A DNA stretch of 64,000 nt from Cardiocondyla obscurior (Eukaryota > Arthropoda > Insecta > Hymenoptera > Formicidae). Positions 61,901 through 64,000 of the stretch are shown here, in pieces; position 1 is the stretch's first letter, and each line of letters opens with the position of its first letter. Below the pieces are notes generated by a model. That model had not been told where the DNA came from. It worked only from the letters and a program-made list of their open reading frames with translations, and searched no databases. The stretch is from assembly GCF_019399895.1 (NCBI RefSeq), contig NC_091864.1:3574001-3638000 (forward strand). Direction: 5' to 3'. The position numbers were made by a program, and so were the translations under genes.

Positions 61901-64000
61901 GGATAAAGGCGAACAGCGTTCGAGATAAAAAAGAAAAAAAAATTTCGCATTTAGATATATCCTGAAATTATTATAAAAATCGAGGACATTTTTTTTGTGC
62001 GATTACAAGAAAGACGCACAACGAAAGGCATTATAATATTTCGACACAGAACGAATTGCGCGTACAGTACGAAATAAAAGAAAGAAAGAGAAAAAAAAAT
62101 GTATAGTTGTTCGCGAGGCGAAGCTGATCGGCCTTTTGGAAGTTCGGGAACGCTTAACACAGCTGTGGAATCGAAAAACGCCGGGCCGTCAAGTCGTGAA
62201 AATGGTTCGGGCAGATCGAAGAGCTTAATCCCGGCATCGCGAAAAGAATTCAATACGAGAGCCGTTCTGTACGCCTCTGCTCCGGGAGCCACCCTGCCTA
62301 TCTTTCATAGAGTTTTCCCATTTTCTATCCCCTCGCTCTCGCTGAATACACTTTGCGTGCCGTCATCGCGTTAAAAGACGTTGTCGCGGCTTAAAATACT
62401 TGTCCTGGAGAACCTTTCCGAAGTTCCTGGCGCATTAATCATTTCTCGTGTTTCGCGCGACCGGATTTCCAGCGTTGATCATTAATTTTCCGGGCAAAAG
62501 CTTCGGCAGAGGGTATCCCTTTAATAAAAAGAAAAAAGAAAAGCGAGTTAATCGAGGTCTCTTCGAATTAACGAGGAACTGCCGATTGAGTAAACAGATA
62601 AACGACGTGACAAGTTATTTGTCGCGTAGGCTACAATAAAATAATAGCAAAGAGTAAAATAAGGATTATATTGAAATTTAATTGAGAATATCTGAAATTT
62701 TTTGTCGATACACCGATCTGGCCGTTGTTTTATCGATTTCCGCTCGTGTTTCGTTAAATGACGTATTGTTCAATAAGCTACTTGATATTTTTTACCTCTC
62801 GCAAATTCACCTGTTCTTTGCGGGGAAAAAAAAAATAGCGACATTTTACGCTGTCAAATGTCGCAAATAACTCACGTGAAGCAAATTTTACGGACATCAG
62901 CTCGAGCTGGAAAGACAGAGCGAGCAGGGGGACGTAAGCAATTATCAGGCGAACGGTGAGTTCCATCTTCTGGACTTTACCGCTCAAAGAAACGTTGAGT
63001 ATTATTCATGCTGCGTGGAGCCGTATCCAGATATCACTTACGAGATTCGCTTACGACGACGTCCGATGTTCTACGTCTTCAACCTGATTCTGCCCTGCAT
63101 ATTAATTAACGGTGTTGGTAAGTGAGACGTATATATAAATGCCTATGTGACAGAACACTCTCAAATAACGCGACAGATTGATACATCATATAACAAAGAG
63201 CACAGCAATTATATCTCGGACATTTGAAGGAATTTAACGCACCGTCGTTATAATATCTTAATATTTTATTTGCAAAAGAATCTGATATTACAATCAGTGA
63301 CTTTTACGAGGAAGAAAATAAAAAAAAAAAAAATGCGTACGAAACTTTTTCAAGACACTTTAATATCGCGAGTAAACTTTGGCAGATTGCGAATTAATGA
63401 CTATGCGGTAACACGATGCAAATTTGAAGGACCTCGTTCATTAATAAAGAAAGTACCAGTTCTTACCGTTAGTTATGAAGGAAATTTTGTGAATAAATTT
63501 TGAACCCATGAAGCGGCAGAGAACCGCATGAGAAGTCATATACAAGATTAGATCTTCTTCCGATCTTTCCGCACTCTCCGCACGACCCGCTTGCGTAAGA
63601 AAATTGAAATTGTCTCTGATAACATGAGGATCTCATGAATTTGCATAATAGATTCCGTAATTCCTGAGAAAAAAAAAAGCATCTTTATTAATAATTATGA
63701 ATGCAATCAAATTACGTATAAGATTTATTGCTGATAAGAAAGGCAAGGTTCACGACCGTATTGCTTTGGTAAATGTGCTCAAGTTAATTAATAATAAATA
63801 ATAATAATTAATAAAACAGAAAAATATGAATATCACAGAATACTCGACAGTTCCACGCGAAAGAGAAGAGGAGAACGAGACTCGAAAAATAATATAGGCC
63901 ACTGAAATTATACGATAGCTTTAGAATTATACGAAGGAGGAAAAAAGAAAACAAATTAAGTTATCGCCTTTAAGGAAATGGAGGCATAAACCGTAGCATT
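55977..64000 (+). CDS. Nicotinic acetylcholine receptor alpha-type subunit, 5' part (continues beyond window)
   Basis: Five exons seen: 55977-56043, 58059-58195, 60572-60726, 61099-61282 and 62901-63117; the last visible junction is phase 1 and the rest lies outside. A pentameric cation channel subunit gated by acetylcholine. A signal peptide (FLRYGLFLIIAFG) leads into CDENEYRLTRHLLDGYD. Then VFGLSLHHIIDVDEKNQIL (loop region), WTDHHLKWNVSEF (loop D side), WRPDTILYNNADP (loop A), the Cys-loop CDINVEFFPFDEQRC with 13 residues between cysteines, WASWTYDGYQ (loop B) and YYSCCVEPYPDITYEI, whose vicinal Cys pair marks an alpha subunit. RRRPMFYVFNLILPCILING starts membrane helix 1. It resembles the alpha7-like group, but which insect alpha subunit cannot be settled. 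Long introns contrast with the compact genes to the left. Confidence 0.9.
60203..60232. repeat. TA-rich microsatellite in receptor intron 2
   Basis: About 30 bases of alternating TA with single ACA and GTA interruptions, upstream of exon 3. Confidence 0.8.
63118..64000 (+). other. Receptor intron 5 (to window edge)
   Basis: Begins GTAAGTGAGACG after ILINGVG. AT-rich, and no further receptor exon is visible before the window ends. Confidence 0.7.

Noticed and set aside
61951..62374. Overlapping open frames on both strands in receptor intron 4
   Set aside because: They lie inside an intron proven by flanking receptor exons, and no conserved motif is seen. A GC-richer patch alone is not enough for a gene call.
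1..64000. CRISPR arrays, operons, rRNA and tRNA genes, intact transposons
   Set aside because: No regularly spaced repeats, no tRNA-like cloverleaf with a recognisable T-arm box, and no transposase or reverse transcriptase motifs were seen. The gene structure is plainly eukaryotic.

Overview
This window is nuclear DNA from an insect, most likely a hymenopteran and plausibly an ant. It is AT-rich with GC-rich promoter islands. The genes are split by short introns, many under 100 bases, with GT-AG ends. All gene names come from recognised protein motifs and remembered family features; no search was run. The hymenopteran guess is an inference, resting partly on an intact COP1 gene, which Drosophila lacks.

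Layout, left to right: the 3' end of a FANCM-like DNA-repair gene (+); endosulfine (+); an ACSBG/bubblegum acyl-CoA synthetase (-) with a long, nearly empty upstream region and a likely non-coding first exon near 13.6-13.7 kb; TRAP-gamma/SSR3 (-) head-to-head with TBC1D20 (+); lysosomal phospholipase A2 PLA2G15 (-) head-to-head with HSBP1 (+); CIBAR1/FAM92 (-); the RCC1-repeat protein SERGEF (-) head-to-head with APC/C subunit CDC23 (+); kinesin-5/KIF11 (-); oligoribonuclease REXO2 (-) roughly head-to-head with Mediator subunit MED28 (+); a leucine aminopeptidase LAP3 (-) whose 5.3-kb second intron holds an intronless COP1 E3 ligase gene on the same strand; FBXL7 (+); and the 5' half of a nicotinic acetylcholine receptor alpha subunit (+) that runs off the right edge.

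This is a gene-dense housekeeping stretch, not an operon or a mobile island. Some genes share processes (endosulfine, CDC23 and KIF11 all act in mitosis), but nothing shows co-regulation beyond the head-to-head promoters. I reconstructed exon chains by hand. Every splice junction listed keeps frame, and reconstructed lengths are close to those I recall for the families (SSR3 182 aa, PLA2G15 408, LAP3 513, CDC23 576, ACSBG 666).

The most unusual points are: (1) MED28 ends at a single UGA followed in the same frame by 66 sense codons for an RG-repeat, Pro-rich and Ala-rich tail, a strong stop-readthrough or recoding candidate; (2) two minor-spliceosome (U12-type) introns in adjacent genes, one of them AT-AC in HSBP1; (3) the intronless COP1 nested in LAP3; (4) a near-perfect 76-base hairpin in a KIF11 intron; (5) an apparent GC-AG intron in CDC23. 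I saw no CRISPR array, rRNA, convincing tRNA, or intact transposon.
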